A DNA stretch of 13,422 nucleotides from an uncultured Gammaproteobacteria bacterium (GTDB taxonomy: Bacteria > Pseudomonadota > Gammaproteobacteria > GCA-002705445 > GCA-002716945), in NCBI GenBank assembly GCA_913041865.1, contig CAJWIW010000023.1, positions 1 through 13,422 on the forward strand, written 5' to 3'. The position numbers and the translations under genes are program-made. Each line of letters opens with the position of its first letter. Position 1 is the stretch's first letter. Below the pieces are notes generated by a model. It saw only the letters and a list, made by a program, of their open reading frames with translations, did not search any database and had not been told where the DNA came from. Below, piece by piece: positions 13,409 to 13,422 of this stretch.

Positions 13409-13422
13409 CCAACTTTGTATTA

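Noticed and set aside
1..13422. Mobile element, CRISPR, toxin-antitoxin, defence or biosynthetic cluster
   Set aside because: Every sizeable reading frame is accounted for by a housekeeping family, and I found no terminal inverted repeats, spaced repeat arrays or transposase motifs.

Overview
The window is a gene-dense, low-GC (about one third G+C by eye) stretch of bacterial chromosome made of conserved housekeeping genes. Protein motifs and gene order point to a proteobacterium, most likely a gammaproteobacterium with a small, streamlined genome of the free-living marine or host-associated kind. The reasons are the smc-ligA, rne/rluC divergent and nnrD-tsaE-miaA-hfq arrangements, the DapD/LigA/MiaA/Hfq residue matches to E. 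coli, and almost no intergenic DNA. The exact lineage cannot be fixed from sequence reading alone.

Layout. Positions 1-4816 (+): smc, lacking only about its first two codons, then ligA, joined by a TAATG stop/start overlap. Positions 4803-8823 (-): a three-gene unit read leftwards, rne (RNase E) -> mltF (lytic transglycosylase) -> dapD (lysine/diaminopimelate synthesis), joined by 1-bp and 4-bp overlaps; dapD runs 14 bp into the 3' end of ligA. Positions 8824-9024: the only real intergenic region (201 bp), a divergent promoter region between rne and rluC. Positions 9025-13408 (+): rluC, sppA (short S49 protease), nnrD, tsaE, miaA, hfq, with spacings of 21, -1, -11, -8 and 30 bp, most likely one transcription unit.

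Functional themes: chromosome organisation and replication (Smc, LigA), RNA processing and modification (RNase E, RluC, TsaE, MiaA, Hfq), cell wall supply and turnover (DapD, MltF), membrane proteolysis (SppA) and NAD(P)H repair (NnrD). RNase E and Hfq, partners in small-RNA regulation in E. coli, lie about 4.4 kb apart in different units.

I see no mobile element, CRISPR array, tRNA, rRNA, phage gene or defence system. The points worth a second look are reductions of familiar parts: an Smc about 220 residues short with no recognisable hinge domain; zipA absent between smc and ligA; amiB and mutL absent between tsaE and miaA; an NnrD without its fused epimerase half; an RNase E with a tail of only about 120 residues; and a small divergent control region with an 11-bp-spaced direct repeat.
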